Shown here: one piece after another, positions 29,805 through 38,317 of the stretch
Numbering within the stretch: the first letter of the stretch is position 1
How the letters are laid out: every line of letters starts with the position of its first letter
NCBI RefSeq assembly: GCF_900163545.1
Contig: NZ_FUHW01000004.1
Location: 1 to 64,000, forward strand
Origin: Arthrobacter rhombi
Lineage (GTDB): Bacteria; Actinomycetota; Actinomycetes; Actinomycetales; Micrococcaceae
Length of the DNA stretch: 64,000 bases
Direction of reading: 5' to 3'
The notes under the pieces: generated by a model
Database searches by the model: none
The model's input: only the letters and a program-made list of their open reading frames with translations
What the model was told of the DNA's origin: nothing
Made by a program: the position numbers and the translations under genes

Positions 29805-31100
29805 GTGAACACTACTGACACAGGGCAACCTGCGCTACGCGTCTCGAACGCGTACAAGGTCTTCGGCCGTCGGGGCAACGAGGCCGTCAAACTTCTGAAG
29901 AACGGGAAAACCCGCCAGGACGTGGCGTCCTTGGGAACCGCCGCCGTGATTGATGCGAGCTTCGAGGTCAAACCCGGGGAAATCTTCGTCGTCATGGGCC
30001 TCTCGGGTTCGGGCAAATCGACCCTGATCCGCATGCTCAACGGCCTCTGGCCGATGACCAGCGGGTCGGTGGTCATCGGCGACACCGATATCGCCAAGAT
30101 CTCAGCGAAGAAGTTGCGCCAGGTCCGCCAGGAACATATTTCCATGGTCTTCCAGCACTTCGCCCTCCTGCCCCACCGCACCGTATTGCAGAACGCTGCG
30201 TACGCACTCGAGATCCAGGGTGTTTCCAAGGAGGAGCGCACCGCCCGCGCCAATAAGATTCTCGATGTCGTGGGCCTCAACGGGTGGGGCGATAAATACC
30301 CCAGCGAGCTCTCGGGCGGCATGCAACAGCGCGTGGGACTAGCCCGCGCGCTGGCCTCCGAAACCGATATCCTGCTCATGGATGAGGCCTTCTCAGCCCT
30401 TGACCCGCTGATCCGCCGCGATATGCAGGAACAGTTGGCCTCGCTGCAGGCAGAGCTGGGCAAGACGATCGTCTTCATCACCCACGACCTGAACGAGGCC
30501 ATGTTCCTCGGTGACCGGATCGCCGTCATGCGTGATGGGGAGATCGTGCAGATCGGAACCCCCGACGACATCCTGACCCGCCCGGCCAACGAATACGTCT
30601 CGGCCTTCGTCCGCGACGTCGACAGGACCCGGGTGCTCACCGCAGGCACGGTCATGGAAACCCCACGCTCCGTCGTCAACCTCTCCGGCGGTGCCCGCAA
30701 CGCCTTGCGGACCATGCGCGATCTCCAGACCTCGGCGGCCTTCGTCGTGGACCGGCAGCGCAAGCTCCTCGGGGCCGTCCGCGACCGCGAGGTCATGGCC
30801 CTGCTCGAACGCGGTGGCACCAACCTGGAAGAAATCATCACCGTGGGCAACGACCCGGTCACCGCCGACACGGCCCTGAACGACCTCTTTGGCCGTTCCG
30901 TCGAATCCCCGGTGCCACTGCCGGTGGTCGACGATGAGGGCCGGCTGATCGGGGCCATCGCGCGCGCCACCCTCCTCTCGGCGTTGGGCAACGTTCCCTC
31001 GACCACCAGCAGCGTCCCCGTGGTCGCCGCCGATCAAGCCACGGATGTCGAAGCCCCCGCCCAACCGACCGACCCGACCGCAGACGGAGGTGCCCTCTAA
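29805..31100 (+). CDS. proV: Glycine betaine/proline-type ABC transporter ATPase (ProV/OpuAA)
   Basis: A 431-residue ATPase with Walker A GLSGSGKST, signature LSGGMQQRVG, Walker B ILLMDEAFSALDPL and the family-specific N-terminal KLLKNGKT stretch before the nucleotide domain. The C-terminal third holds a pair of CBS-like domains (roughly 285-395), which in OpuA sense ionic strength or cyclic di-AMP. The start is GTG 29805, preceded by a GGGA. The permease begins directly after the stop. Likely role: uptake of compatible solutes under osmotic stress. Confidence 0.92.
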   Translation: MNTTDTGQPALRVSNAYKVFGRRGNEAVKLLKNGKTRQDVASLGTAAVIDASFEVKPGEIFVVMGLSGSGKSTLIRMLNGLWPMTSGSVVIGDTDIAKISAKKLRQVRQEHISMVFQHFALLPHRTVLQNAAYALEIQGVSKEERTARANKILDVVGLNGWGDKYPSELSGGMQQRVGLARALASETDILLMDEAFSALDPLIRRDMQEQLASLQAELGKTIVFITHDLNEAMFLGDRIAVMRDGEIVQIGTPDDILTRPANEYVSAFVRDVDRTRVLTAGTVMETPRSVVNLSGGARNALRTMRDLQTSAAFVVDRQRKLLGAVRDREVMALLERGGTNLEEIITVGNDPVTADTALNDLFGRSVESPVPLPVVDDEGRLIGAIARATLLSALGNVPSTTSSVPVVAADQATDVEAPAQPTDPTADGGAL

Positions 31101-31952
31101 ATGAGCGACAACCTATTCCGCATTCCCGTCGGCACATGGGCCGAAACGGGTCTGGACTGGATCACCGCGAACTTCGAACCCTTTTTCGATGTTCTGAAGA
31201 CGGCTTTCCAGAACTTTTACGACGCCCTGGCCTGGGTCCTCACAGCACCGCCGTTCTGGGCGGTCATCCTGGTCTTGGCCCTCTTGGCATGGCTGGTCAA
31301 AAGCTGGAAGCTGGGCCTCGGCACGGTGATTGGGCTAGTGGCCATCTACGGGATGAACCAGTGGGAAAACTCGATGGAGACCTTGGCCTTGGTTCTGGTC
31401 GCCAGTCTCATCGCCGTCGTCATTTCCATCCCCTTGGGTGTGCTCACGGCGAAGTCCAAAATCGTTTCGGCTGTCGTCAAACCGATCTTGGACTTCCTGC
31501 AGACCATGCCGGCCTTCGTCTACCTGATTCCCGCGATCCTCTTGCTCGGCATCGGCGCCGTACCCGGAATCGTGGCCACGATCGTCTTCTCGCTGGCACC
31601 TGGTGCCCGCTTCACCGAGTTGGGCATCCGGAGCGTAGACACCGAGGTACTCGAAGCCGGCCAGGCCTTCGGCGCCTCCCCGGGGCGCATCCTGCGCCAG
31701 ATCCAGTTCCCGTTGGCCCTGCCCACGATCATGGCCGGCATCAACCAAGTCATCATGCTCTCGCTGTCCATGGTGGTTATTGCCGGCATGGTCGGCGCCG
31801 GCGGTCTCGGCGCGGCTGTCTATAAGGCCCTGACGACCTTGAATACCCCCCTTGGCGTCGAATCGGGCCTCTCGGTGGTCGTTTTGGCCATCGTCCTGGA
31901 CCGCATCACTGCCTCCTTCGGACAATCGAACGTGCCCTCCAAGAACGCCTAA
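31101..31952 (+). CDS. proW: Glycine betaine-type ABC transporter permease (ProW/OpuAB)
   Basis: A 283-residue permease with about seven transmembrane helices; an amphipathic N-terminal segment precedes them. The binding-protein-dependent transport signature appears as EAGQAFGASPGRILRQIQFP, the EAA loop that contacts the ATPase. DFLQTMPAFVYLIPA is typical of ProW. Its ATG follows the proV stop with no spacer, so the two are translationally linked. Confidence 0.93.
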   Translation: MSDNLFRIPVGTWAETGLDWITANFEPFFDVLKTAFQNFYDALAWVLTAPPFWAVILVLALLAWLVKSWKLGLGTVIGLVAIYGMNQWENSMETLALVLVASLIAVVISIPLGVLTAKSKIVSAVVKPILDFLQTMPAFVYLIPAILLLGIGAVPGIVATIVFSLAPGARFTELGIRSVDTEVLEAGQAFGASPGRILRQIQFPLALPTIMAGINQVIMLSLSMVVIAGMVGAGGLGAAVYKALTTLNTPLGVESGLSVVVLAIVLDRITASFGQSNVPSKNA

Positions 31953-31996
31953 AGACCCTACGCCCCGGATATGGGGCGCGAAGAAAGGAACAAGTA

Positions 31997-32911
31997 ATGC
32001 AAAAGAAACTCGCATCGATGATGGGGCTGGCCGCAGTGGCCTCCCTCGCCCTGGCCGCCTGCGGTAGCGGCGACACCGGAAGCGACGGCTCCGCGGCCCC
32101 CGAATCGCCGGAAAACGGCGATAAGGCCGCACTGAACATCGGCGTCATGGCCGGTTGGGATGAAGGAGTGGCCGTTTCCAACCTCTGGAAGCAGATCCTC
32201 GACAAGAAGGGCTACGACGTCGAACTTACTGACGCCGACGCCGCTCCGGTCTTCTCGGGCGTTGCCTCGGGTGACCTGGACCTGACCATGGACGTCTGGA
32301 TGCCGCTGACGCATAAGGACTACTTGGAAAAGTACGGCGACAAGATGACCAAGTTGGGCACCTGGTACGACGATGCCAAGCTGACCATCGCCGTTAACGA
32401 GGACGCCCCGATCGATTCGCTGGATCAGCTGGCGAAGAACGCCGATAAGTTCGGCAACACGATCTACGGCATCGACCCGGGCGCCGGCCTGACCAAGGCC
32501 ACCCAGGAGAACGCCATCCCGGACTACGGTCTGGAGAAGATGGACTTCAAGACATCCTCTACCCCAGCCATGCTGAGCCAGCTGAAGAAGGCCACCAAGG
32601 CAGGCGACGATATCGTTGTTACCCTGTGGCGTCCGCACTGGGCCTACGATGAGTTCCCGATCAAGGACCTGAAGGACCCGAAGGGTGCCATGGGCAAGGC
32701 CGAAACCATCACCTCCTATGGCAATAAGGACTTCGAGGAAAACTACCCGGGACTGACCGAGTGGCTGAACGACTTCAAGATCGACGACGAGAAGCTGTTC
32801 TCCTTGGAGAATGCGATGTTCAACGACACCGACACCGACGATTATGCGCCGATCGTCGATAAGTGGATCTCCGAGAACCAGGAATACGTGGATTCACTCA
32901 CCGAGAAGTAG
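31997..32911 (+). CDS. proX: Glycine betaine-type substrate-binding lipoprotein (ProX/OpuAC)
   Basis: A 304-residue binding protein. A lipoprotein signal peptide ends in LAAC, with Cys22 as the lipidated residue, and a Ser/Gly/Glu-rich linker follows. The OpuAC-like domain includes IGVMAGWDEGVAV, DVWMPLTHKDYL and TLWRPHWAYDEF. The tryptophans in these loops resemble the aromatic cage that holds quaternary ammonium groups. GAAAGGA stands before the ATG. Gene order ATPase-permease-binding protein and a terminator after this gene mark a complete three-gene operon. Whether the solute is betaine, proline betaine or choline is open. Confidence 0.92.
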   Translation: MQKKLASMMGLAAVASLALAACGSGDTGSDGSAAPESPENGDKAALNIGVMAGWDEGVAVSNLWKQILDKKGYDVELTDADAAPVFSGVASGDLDLTMDVWMPLTHKDYLEKYGDKMTKLGTWYDDAKLTIAVNEDAPIDSLDQLAKNADKFGNTIYGIDPGAGLTKATQENAIPDYGLEKMDFKTSSTPAMLSQLKKATKAGDDIVVTLWRPHWAYDEFPIKDLKDPKGAMGKAETITSYGNKDFEENYPGLTEWLNDFKIDDEKLFSLENAMFNDTDTDDYAPIVDKWISENQEYVDSLTEK

Positions 32912-32950
32912 TCACGATTAATCGGCAGGCGCCACGGCGCTTTCCGTAAC

Positions 32951-32989
32951 GAAAGACCCGGCCCACGCGCAGTGTGGGCCGGGTCTTTC
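32951..32989. terminator. Bidirectional terminator between the ABC operon and the aldehyde dehydrogenase
   Basis: A perfect 16-base stem, GAAAGACCCGGCCCAC with GTGGGCCGGGTCTTTC, closes on a 7-base loop. A/T runs are on both sides, so it can stop transcription from both convergent units. Confidence 0.9.
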
Positions 32990-33020
32990 ATGTGTTCTCG
33001 ATGGACGTGGCCCGATCGAT

Positions 33021-34460
33021 TCAGCCGATCGAACGCATGATCTTCCGTTTGGCCCAGCCGAACGGCGGGTAGATGGCCTTCAGGGTGTCGACCCGGGCAG
33101 TCTTGGATAGCACCGGACGCTGCTGGCTGAAGGTGTCGAACCCGAACTTGCCGTGGTAGTTCCCCGTCCCCGAGGCCCCGACACCCCCGAAGGGTAGCGC
33201 CGGAACGGCCAGATGCATGCTGCACACGTTATGGGCGATGGCGCCGGCCCGCACCTGATCCTCGAAAGACGTGTGCAGGCGGGGGCGCTCACTGAATAAG
33301 TACGCGGCCAGCGGCGAGGGCCGAGAGTTGATGAACCGCACGGCATCGTCGAAACGGTCGACCTGGATGATCGGCAGAATCGGACCGAAGATCTCCTCCG
33401 TCATCACCGGCGCCGCCGGATCGACGTCGGCCAGAACCGTGGGCGCGATGTACCTCGAGTCAGCATCGCTGGATCCACCGGCCACCACGCGTCCCTGCCC
33501 CAGGAAGGAGGCCAGCCGAGAGAAGTGCGAGGCGTTGATGATGCGTCCATAGTCCTTACTGCCGGAGGGATCCTTGCCATAGAAAGCGGCGATCGCCCGG
33601 GGCAGCTGCTTTTCCAGTTCGGCCGCCGCCGTGGCCCCAACCGCCAACACGTAGTCCGGGGCGACACAGGTCTGTCCGGCATTCATGAACTTCCCGTGGG
33701 CCAGCCGCCGGGCAATCGCGGCGAAGTTCCCGTCCGCTACCACCGCAGGACTCTTGCCACCCAGCTCGAGGGTCACCGGAGTCAATGTTTCGGCGGCGGC
33801 CCGGGCCACGATCTTCCCGACCCGCTCGCCTCCGGTATAGAAAATATGGTCGAAATCCATCTTCAGCAGTTCAGCTGTCGTCTCGGCTGCCCCCTCCAGG
33901 ACGGCAACGGCACGCCGATCCAGATACTGCGGGATGAGGGAGGCCATCACCGCGGAGGTGGCCGGAGCCAGTTCGGAGGGTTTGAGAACCACGGTGTTCC
34001 CTGCCGCCAGGGCACCGACCAGCGGTCCCAACAGCAGCAGGACCGGGTAGTTCCATGGAGCGATGACCAGAACCATACCCAAGGGCCGTGCCTGCACACG
34101 AGCCGACGCCGGCTGCAAGGACAGCGGAACCTTCACCTGCTCATCGGCCATCCAGTCGCCCAGATATAACTGGGCATGATCGATTTCGGCTTTCACCCGG
34201 TCCACTTCGGTCAACCGCGATTCGGCCGCCGGTTTACCCAGATCCGACATCAACGCGTCACATAGGTCCTGCTCATGATCCTGGATGAGGCGTTCGAGGG
34301 CCTTGAGCTGGGCACTGCGGAACCTCCTCGGATGGGCCAGCCGAGAATCGGAGGCATCGCGGAGCCTGAGGGCCGCGGTGGCCGGGAGTTCGGCTTCGGG
34401 GCCCGCCTGCACGATAGGCGCGGCAACTGCTGAGGAACGGGAGCGTCGATTCGTGGCCAT
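33021..34460 (-). CDS. Aldehyde dehydrogenase, short class-3-like
   Basis: A 479-residue NAD(P)-dependent aldehyde dehydrogenase. Catalytic Cys265 lies in NAGQTC and the general-base glutamate in LELGGKSP; cofactor-binding PWNYPVLLLLGPLVGALAAGN is complete. The domain is shorter at the N-terminus than in betaine aldehyde dehydrogenases and resembles class 3 enzymes that oxidise medium-chain or aromatic aldehydes. ATG 34460 is chosen because the frame upstream lacks family sequence. Despite its neighbour, a betaine transporter, I see no choline dehydrogenase, so betaine synthesis is not implied. Confidence 0.88.
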   Translation of the reverse strand: MATNRRSRSSAVAAPIVQAGPEAELPATAALRLRDASDSRLAHPRRFRSAQLKALERLIQDHEQDLCDALMSDLGKPAAESRLTEVDRVKAEIDHAQLYLGDWMADEQVKVPLSLQPASARVQARPLGMVLVIAPWNYPVLLLLGPLVGALAAGNTVVLKPSELAPATSAVMASLIPQYLDRRAVAVLEGAAETTAELLKMDFDHIFYTGGERVGKIVARAAAETLTPVTLELGGKSPAVVADGNFAAIARRLAHGKFMNAGQTCVAPDYVLAVGATAAAELEKQLPRAIAAFYGKDPSGSKDYGRIINASHFSRLASFLGQGRVVAGGSSDADSRYIAPTVLADVDPAAPVMTEEIFGPILPIIQVDRFDDAVRFINSRPSPLAAYLFSERPRLHTSFEDQVRAGAIAHNVCSMHLAVPALPFGGVGASGTGNYHGKFGFDTFSQQRPVLSKTARVDTLKAIYPPFGWAKRKIMRSIG

Positions 34461-34540
34461 GGGTACGACACTAGCGCGGGGACGGTCCCTGGGGCATCCA
34501 ACGGGTTTGCCGCCCCCGGCGGGGGACTGTAGGCTCACGA

Positions 34541-34630
34541 TCACTGACACGGGGTGTCCGCCACCGGCGCGGACTGAGAACATACCCGGCAAGAACCTGA
34601 TCTAGTTCGTACTAGCGGAGGGATGTCGCC
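34541..34630 (+). promoter_or_regulatory. TPP riboswitch (THI element)
   Basis: The conserved core is easily read: ACACGGGGTG, then CTGAGAACATACCC, then GAACCTGATCTAGTTCGTAC and finally AGCGGAGGGAT. These are the P1/P2 strand, the pyrimidine-sensor loop, the pyrophosphate-sensor loop and the 3' closing strand of TPP riboswitches. The GGAGGG of the last strand is also the best Shine-Dalgarno for the following short ORF, so binding of TPP probably blocks translation. Confidence 0.93.
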
Positions 34631-34700
34631 CATGCACCAACATGCGCAAACCTTGACCTATTCACCTACCGACCCGTCTGTTTCGGCGGTGATCGCATGA
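34623..34700 (+). CDS. Possible leader peptide between TPP riboswitch and thiE
   Basis: A short frame of 25 codons starts at ATG 34623 or, in frame, at ATG 34632, eight bases after the GGAGGG of the riboswitch. Its stop codon overlaps the thiE ATG (ATGA at 34697-34700). The product would start MHQHAQTL and has no recognisable domain. The arrangement suggests that the riboswitch controls translation of this ORF and that thiE is expressed by coupling. Conservation of the frame in related genomes has not been examined. Confidence 0.4.
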   Translation: MSPMHQHAQTLTYSPTDPSVSAVIA

Positions 34701-35371
34701 GCACGCCGACTCCCGGGACCGGGATCTACCTCGTCGCCAACTCAGCCAGCACCGCGGGACGGCCACTAGCGGATATCGTGGCCGACGCCGTCGCCGCCGG
34801 TGTGGGGACCATCCAGCTGCGGTGCAAGGACCTGTCGGCCCGCGAGTTCCTGGCCGAGGCGACCGCCTGCGCCGAACACACAGCCGACCGAGCCCTGCTG
34901 CTCCTCAACGACCGGGTGGACGTCTACCTGGCGGGCCGCGCCGCAGGGATCCGGGTGGACGGGGTCCATATCGGACAGAAGGACCTACCGGTCGAACTCG
35001 TCAGGTCCCTCATCGGACCCGACGCCGTGCTGGGGCTCAGCGCCAGCACCGAGGAGCATTTCGCTGCAGTGTCCACACTGCCGGCGGGCACCATCGACTA
35101 TCTGGGCACCGGCGCCGTGCGGGCCACCCCCACCAAGAAGGATCATCCGACTCCCCTGGGGTTCTCCGGCCTGACTTCGTTGATCTCCCAGGCCCCGCTG
35201 CCCTGCGTGGCGATCGGCGGGCTGGGTTCCGGCGATGCCGGTGAGGCCCACGCCGCCGGGGCCATCGGCATGGCCGTCGTGCGGGCCATCTGCTCCGCCG
35301 AGAACCCCCGGGATGCTGCTGCGGCGCTGGTGGATGAATGGACCCGGGCATCACGGACGGTGAACGCATGA
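34697..35371 (+). CDS. thiE: Thiamine-phosphate synthase
   Basis: Couples hydroxymethylpyrimidine pyrophosphate with thiazole phosphate to thiamine phosphate. The 224-residue TIM barrel has the segments IQLRCKDLSAREF, LLNDRVDVYLA, GVHIGQKDLP and IGGLGSGDA. ATG 34697 overlaps the stop of the leader ORF, and its own stop overlaps thiD by four bases. Regulation by thiamine pyrophosphate is expected from the upstream riboswitch. Confidence 0.95.
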   Translation: MSTPTPGTGIYLVANSASTAGRPLADIVADAVAAGVGTIQLRCKDLSAREFLAEATACAEHTADRALLLLNDRVDVYLAGRAAGIRVDGVHIGQKDLPVELVRSLIGPDAVLGLSASTEEHFAAVSTLPAGTIDYLGTGAVRATPTKKDHPTPLGFSGLTSLISQAPLPCVAIGGLGSGDAGEAHAAGAIGMAVVRAICSAENPRDAAAALVDEWTRASRTVNA

Positions 35372-36867
35372 GCGCCTCGAGAATCCCCAACATCCTCTCC
35401 ATCGCCGGTGCCGACCCCTCCGGCGGGGCGGGCATCCAAGCCGACCTGAAATCGATCGCCGCCTGCGGCGGCTACGGTATGGCCGCCATCACCGCCCTGA
35501 CCGCCCAAAACACCCGAGGAGTCACCGGGGTCCATACCCCGCCGGCGGAATTCCTCACCCAACAACTCGAGACGGTCTCCGCCGATGTCCGCATCGATGC
35601 GGTGAAGATCGGCATGCTGGCCACCGCCGAGGTCATCGAGGCCACCACCTCCTGGCTGGGCGCCCGCCCTGGCACCGCCGTCGTCGTGGACCCCGTGCTG
35701 ATCTCCACCTCGGGAGACCGCTTATTGGAGCACGACGCCGAGGCGGCCTTGCGTCGGCTGCTCCCGTTGGCCGATGTCCTGACCCCGAACATCGCGGAGT
35801 TGGCGGTATTGCTCGGGGAACCGGCATCAACCCGGTGGGAAGACGTCGTGGACCAGGCGACCCGTCTGGCGGAACGCTATTCGGTCCTGGTCTTGGCCAA
35901 GGGGGGCCACCTCTCCGGCCATCGATGCCCGGATGCCCTGGTCGGCCCCGACGGCGTCCTCGCCGCTGTGGAGGGTGCGCGCATCGATACCCCGAACACC
36001 CACGGGACCGGTTGCTCGCTGTCCGCGGCGCTGGCCACCCTCTGGGCCGGCTGTGGGGACTGGGGAGATGCCCTGCGTCTGGCCCGTGGCTGGCTCGAAG
36101 GTGCCCTCTACCGTGCCGATGAACTCGAGGTCGGGGGCGGGCATGGTCCGGTGAACCACTTCGGTGCACTCTGGGACGGCGCAGCGGTACCAACGGCGGG
36201 GGCCTTGCTGACCACCTGGTGGAATGATCTGTCGGCACTGCGTTCGGGGATCGACGATCTGCCGTTCATCCGCTTACTCCGTGACGGAACCCTGCCCTCC
36301 GAGGATTTCCACTTCTATCTGGCCCAGGATTCGTTGTATCTGCGGACCTACTCGCGGGTCCTCTCCCGCGCTGCAGAATTGGCTCCAAACCGTGAGGAAC
36401 AGCAGTTTTGGGCTTCCGGGGCCGTCGGGGCCCTCGAAGAAGAAGGGAATCTGCATGTGCTCCGGCTCGGTCATGCCCCCGATCCGGAACCGAGCCCCAC
36501 CACGTCTTCCTACCTGAACCATCTGGTGGCCTCCGGCGATTCCTATCCCGAGCTCGTGGCGGCCATCCTGCCCTGCTATTGGCTGTACCAGGACATCGGC
36601 CAACGACTGGCCTCCTCCGCCTCTCCGGGCCACCCCTATGCCGACTGGCTCGCCGCCTATTCCTCCCCCGAGTTCGACGAAGCCACCAGCCGGGCCATCG
36701 CCCTGGTCCAGAAGGTGGCGTTGCGGGTCGGGTCGACGACCCTGGCCGGGATGCGCCGCGCCTTCGACGAATCGAGTCGGCAGGAACTGTCCTTCTTCGC
36801 CCAGACCCCCGAGGACACCGCCGGACGCCCCGCCTCCCTACCGATCCCCGTAGCGGCCATCGGCTGA
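35368..36867 (+). CDS. thiD: Fusion: HMP(-P) kinase ThiD and TenA/thiaminase II
   Basis: A 499-residue bifunctional protein. Residues 1 to about 265 are ThiD, with SIAGADPSGGAGIQADLK at the N-terminus and the anion-hole motif NTHGTGCSLSAALA; it phosphorylates hydroxymethylpyrimidine twice. Residues from about 285 on are TenA, with DFHFYLAQDSLYLRTYSRVL and the active-site cysteine in LPCYWLYQDIG; TenA hydrolyses damaged thiamine to recover the pyrimidine. The fusion joins salvage and activation in one chain. ATG 35368 overlaps thiE. A short GC hairpin (36872-36893) after the stop has no T-run. Confidence 0.92.
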   Translation: MSASRIPNILSIAGADPSGGAGIQADLKSIAACGGYGMAAITALTAQNTRGVTGVHTPPAEFLTQQLETVSADVRIDAVKIGMLATAEVIEATTSWLGARPGTAVVVDPVLISTSGDRLLEHDAEAALRRLLPLADVLTPNIAELAVLLGEPASTRWEDVVDQATRLAERYSVLVLAKGGHLSGHRCPDALVGPDGVLAAVEGARIDTPNTHGTGCSLSAALATLWAGCGDWGDALRLARGWLEGALYRADELEVGGGHGPVNHFGALWDGAAVPTAGALLTTWWNDLSALRSGIDDLPFIRLLRDGTLPSEDFHFYLAQDSLYLRTYSRVLSRAAELAPNREEQQFWASGAVGALEEEGNLHVLRLGHAPDPEPSPTTSSYLNHLVASGDSYPELVAAILPCYWLYQDIGQRLASSASPGHPYADWLAAYSSPEFDEATSRAIALVQKVALRVGSTTLAGMRRAFDESSRQELSFFAQTPEDTAGRPASLPIPVAAIG

Positions 36868-36920
36868 TACCGGGAACCCCCGAGAGGGGGCCCAACCCCG
36901 TGCGCCAAGGGTCGGGGCTG

Positions 36921-36958
36921 TAGGATTCCGTGGGGTCCCGCATCGACGAGGACCCCAC
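36921..36958 (+). promoter_or_regulatory. -10 candidate and 9-base inverted repeat before the uracil/xanthine permease
   Basis: TAGGAT (36921-36926) can serve as -10 box. Four bases later GTGGGGTCC (36930-36938) and GGACCCCAC (36950-36958) form a perfect inverted repeat with an 11-base spacer, around the expected transcription start. It could be an operator or a hairpin at the 5' end of the mRNA. GGAGG precedes the ATG at 36992. Confidence 0.4.
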
Positions 36959-36991
36959 CACCAACCTGCAGGGTCACGACGGAGGACATCC

Positions 36992-38308
36992 ATGAGCAAT
37001 CACCTCGGCTTCGGCTGGAAGATCCATGGCGACGGCACAACGATCCGTCCGGGCACCGTGGTGGCCCCGGACGAACGACTGAACTGGTTCCAGACCACCG
37101 GCATCGGCATCCAACACGTGATGGCGATGTTCGGGTCCACCGTCCTGGTGCCGGCCCTGACGGGTTTCCCGGTCACTTCCACCTTGTTCTTCTCAGGGGT
37201 CGGGACCATGCTGTTCCTGCTCATCACCGCTGGGCGGGTACCCAGCTACCTGGGGTCCTCCTTCGCGTTCATCGCCCCGGTGACCGCTGCCATGTCGGGG
37301 CACGGTTTTGCCGGCGCCCTGGGCGGCGTCGTCTTCTCCGGTGCCGCACTGTTCATCATTGGGCTGGTGGTGCAGAAGTCAGGGACCGGCTGGATCCACG
37401 CGCTCATGCCCCCGGTGGTGATGGGGACGATCGTTGCACTCATTGGGCTGAACCTGGCCGGGGCCACCACCGAAGCCATGGAAACGGTCCCGCTGACCAC
37501 CTTCGCCACGGTGGCCGCCATCGTCCTCACCGCGGTCCTCTTCCGTGGCTTGCTGGGACGTCTGTCGATCCTGGTGGGCATCATCGTCGGCTATCTCGTC
37601 GCCCTGGCCCAACATCAGATCGACTTCACCGCAGTCAACGAGGCCGGATGGTTGGGCCTGCCGCCCTTCGCGTTCCCCGAGTTCCACCTCGACACCCTCG
37701 CCCTGTTCCTACCGGTCGTCTTCGTGCTGGTCGCCGAGAACATCGGGCATGTGAAAACCGTGGCACTGATGACCCGCAAGGATCTGGACGACGTCAACGG
37801 CCGGGCCCTGATGGGCGACGGCATCGCCAGCATGGTCGCCGGATTCGGTGGCGGCTCCGGGACGACGACCTATGCGGAGAACATCGGGGTGATGGCCTCC
37901 TCCCGCGTCTACTCCACGGCCGCCTACTGGGTCGCCGCAGCCTCAGCCATCCTGTTGGCCTTCCTCCCGAAATTTGGTGCCGCCATCTCCTCGATCCCCG
38001 CGGGGGTCAGCGGCGGTGCGGGAATCGTCCTGTACGGGATGATCGGCATCATCGGTGCCCGACTCTGGGTGCAAAACCAGGTCAACTTCTCCAACCCGAT
38101 CAACCTCATGACCGCCGGCGCGGGGCTGATCATCGCCATCGCCGACCCAACCATCACGGTGGGAACCATGCAGTTCGGCGGTATCGCCCTGGGCACGATC
38201 GCCACCCTGGCCATCTACCACGGGATGCGCACCACCGCGAGGTTCCGTGGCACCGAACCCACCGATTCCCCCGAGTGCACCGGGGCGACTCCGAGCAAAC
38301 TCGGCTAG
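36992..38308 (+). CDS. uraA: Uracil/xanthine permease (NCS2 family)
   Basis: A 438-residue permease with about 14 hydrophobic segments. The FQTTGIGIQHVMAMFGSTVLV helix, the SSFAFIAPV half-helix and GGGSGTTTYAENIGV, with the glutamate that contacts the nucleobase, are typical of UraA-type uracil-proton symporters. The family also includes xanthine carriers, so the base is not certain. The thi operon ends 124 bases upstream; an inverted repeat lies in the gap. Confidence 0.9.
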   Translation: MSNHLGFGWKIHGDGTTIRPGTVVAPDERLNWFQTTGIGIQHVMAMFGSTVLVPALTGFPVTSTLFFSGVGTMLFLLITAGRVPSYLGSSFAFIAPVTAAMSGHGFAGALGGVVFSGAALFIIGLVVQKSGTGWIHALMPPVVMGTIVALIGLNLAGATTEAMETVPLTTFATVAAIVLTAVLFRGLLGRLSILVGIIVGYLVALAQHQIDFTAVNEAGWLGLPPFAFPEFHLDTLALFLPVVFVLVAENIGHVKTVALMTRKDLDDVNGRALMGDGIASMVAGFGGGSGTTTYAENIGVMASSRVYSTAAYWVAAASAILLAFLPKFGAAISSIPAGVSGGAGIVLYGMIGIIGARLWVQNQVNFSNPINLMTAGAGLIIAIADPTITVGTMQFGGIALGTIATLAIYHGMRTTARFRGTEPTDSPECTGATPSKLG

Positions 38309-38317
38309 GATCGGCCC

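Noticed and set aside
33021..34460. Aldehyde dehydrogenase as betaine aldehyde dehydrogenase linked to the betaine transporter.
   Set aside because: The enzyme looks like the short class 3 type, is convergent with the transporter behind a strong terminator, and there is no choline dehydrogenase.
35368..36867. ThiD-TenA junction suspected to be a frameshift or assembly fusion.
   Set aside because: The frame is continuous, both domains are complete, and the linker is of normal length; the fusion is known from other actinobacteria.
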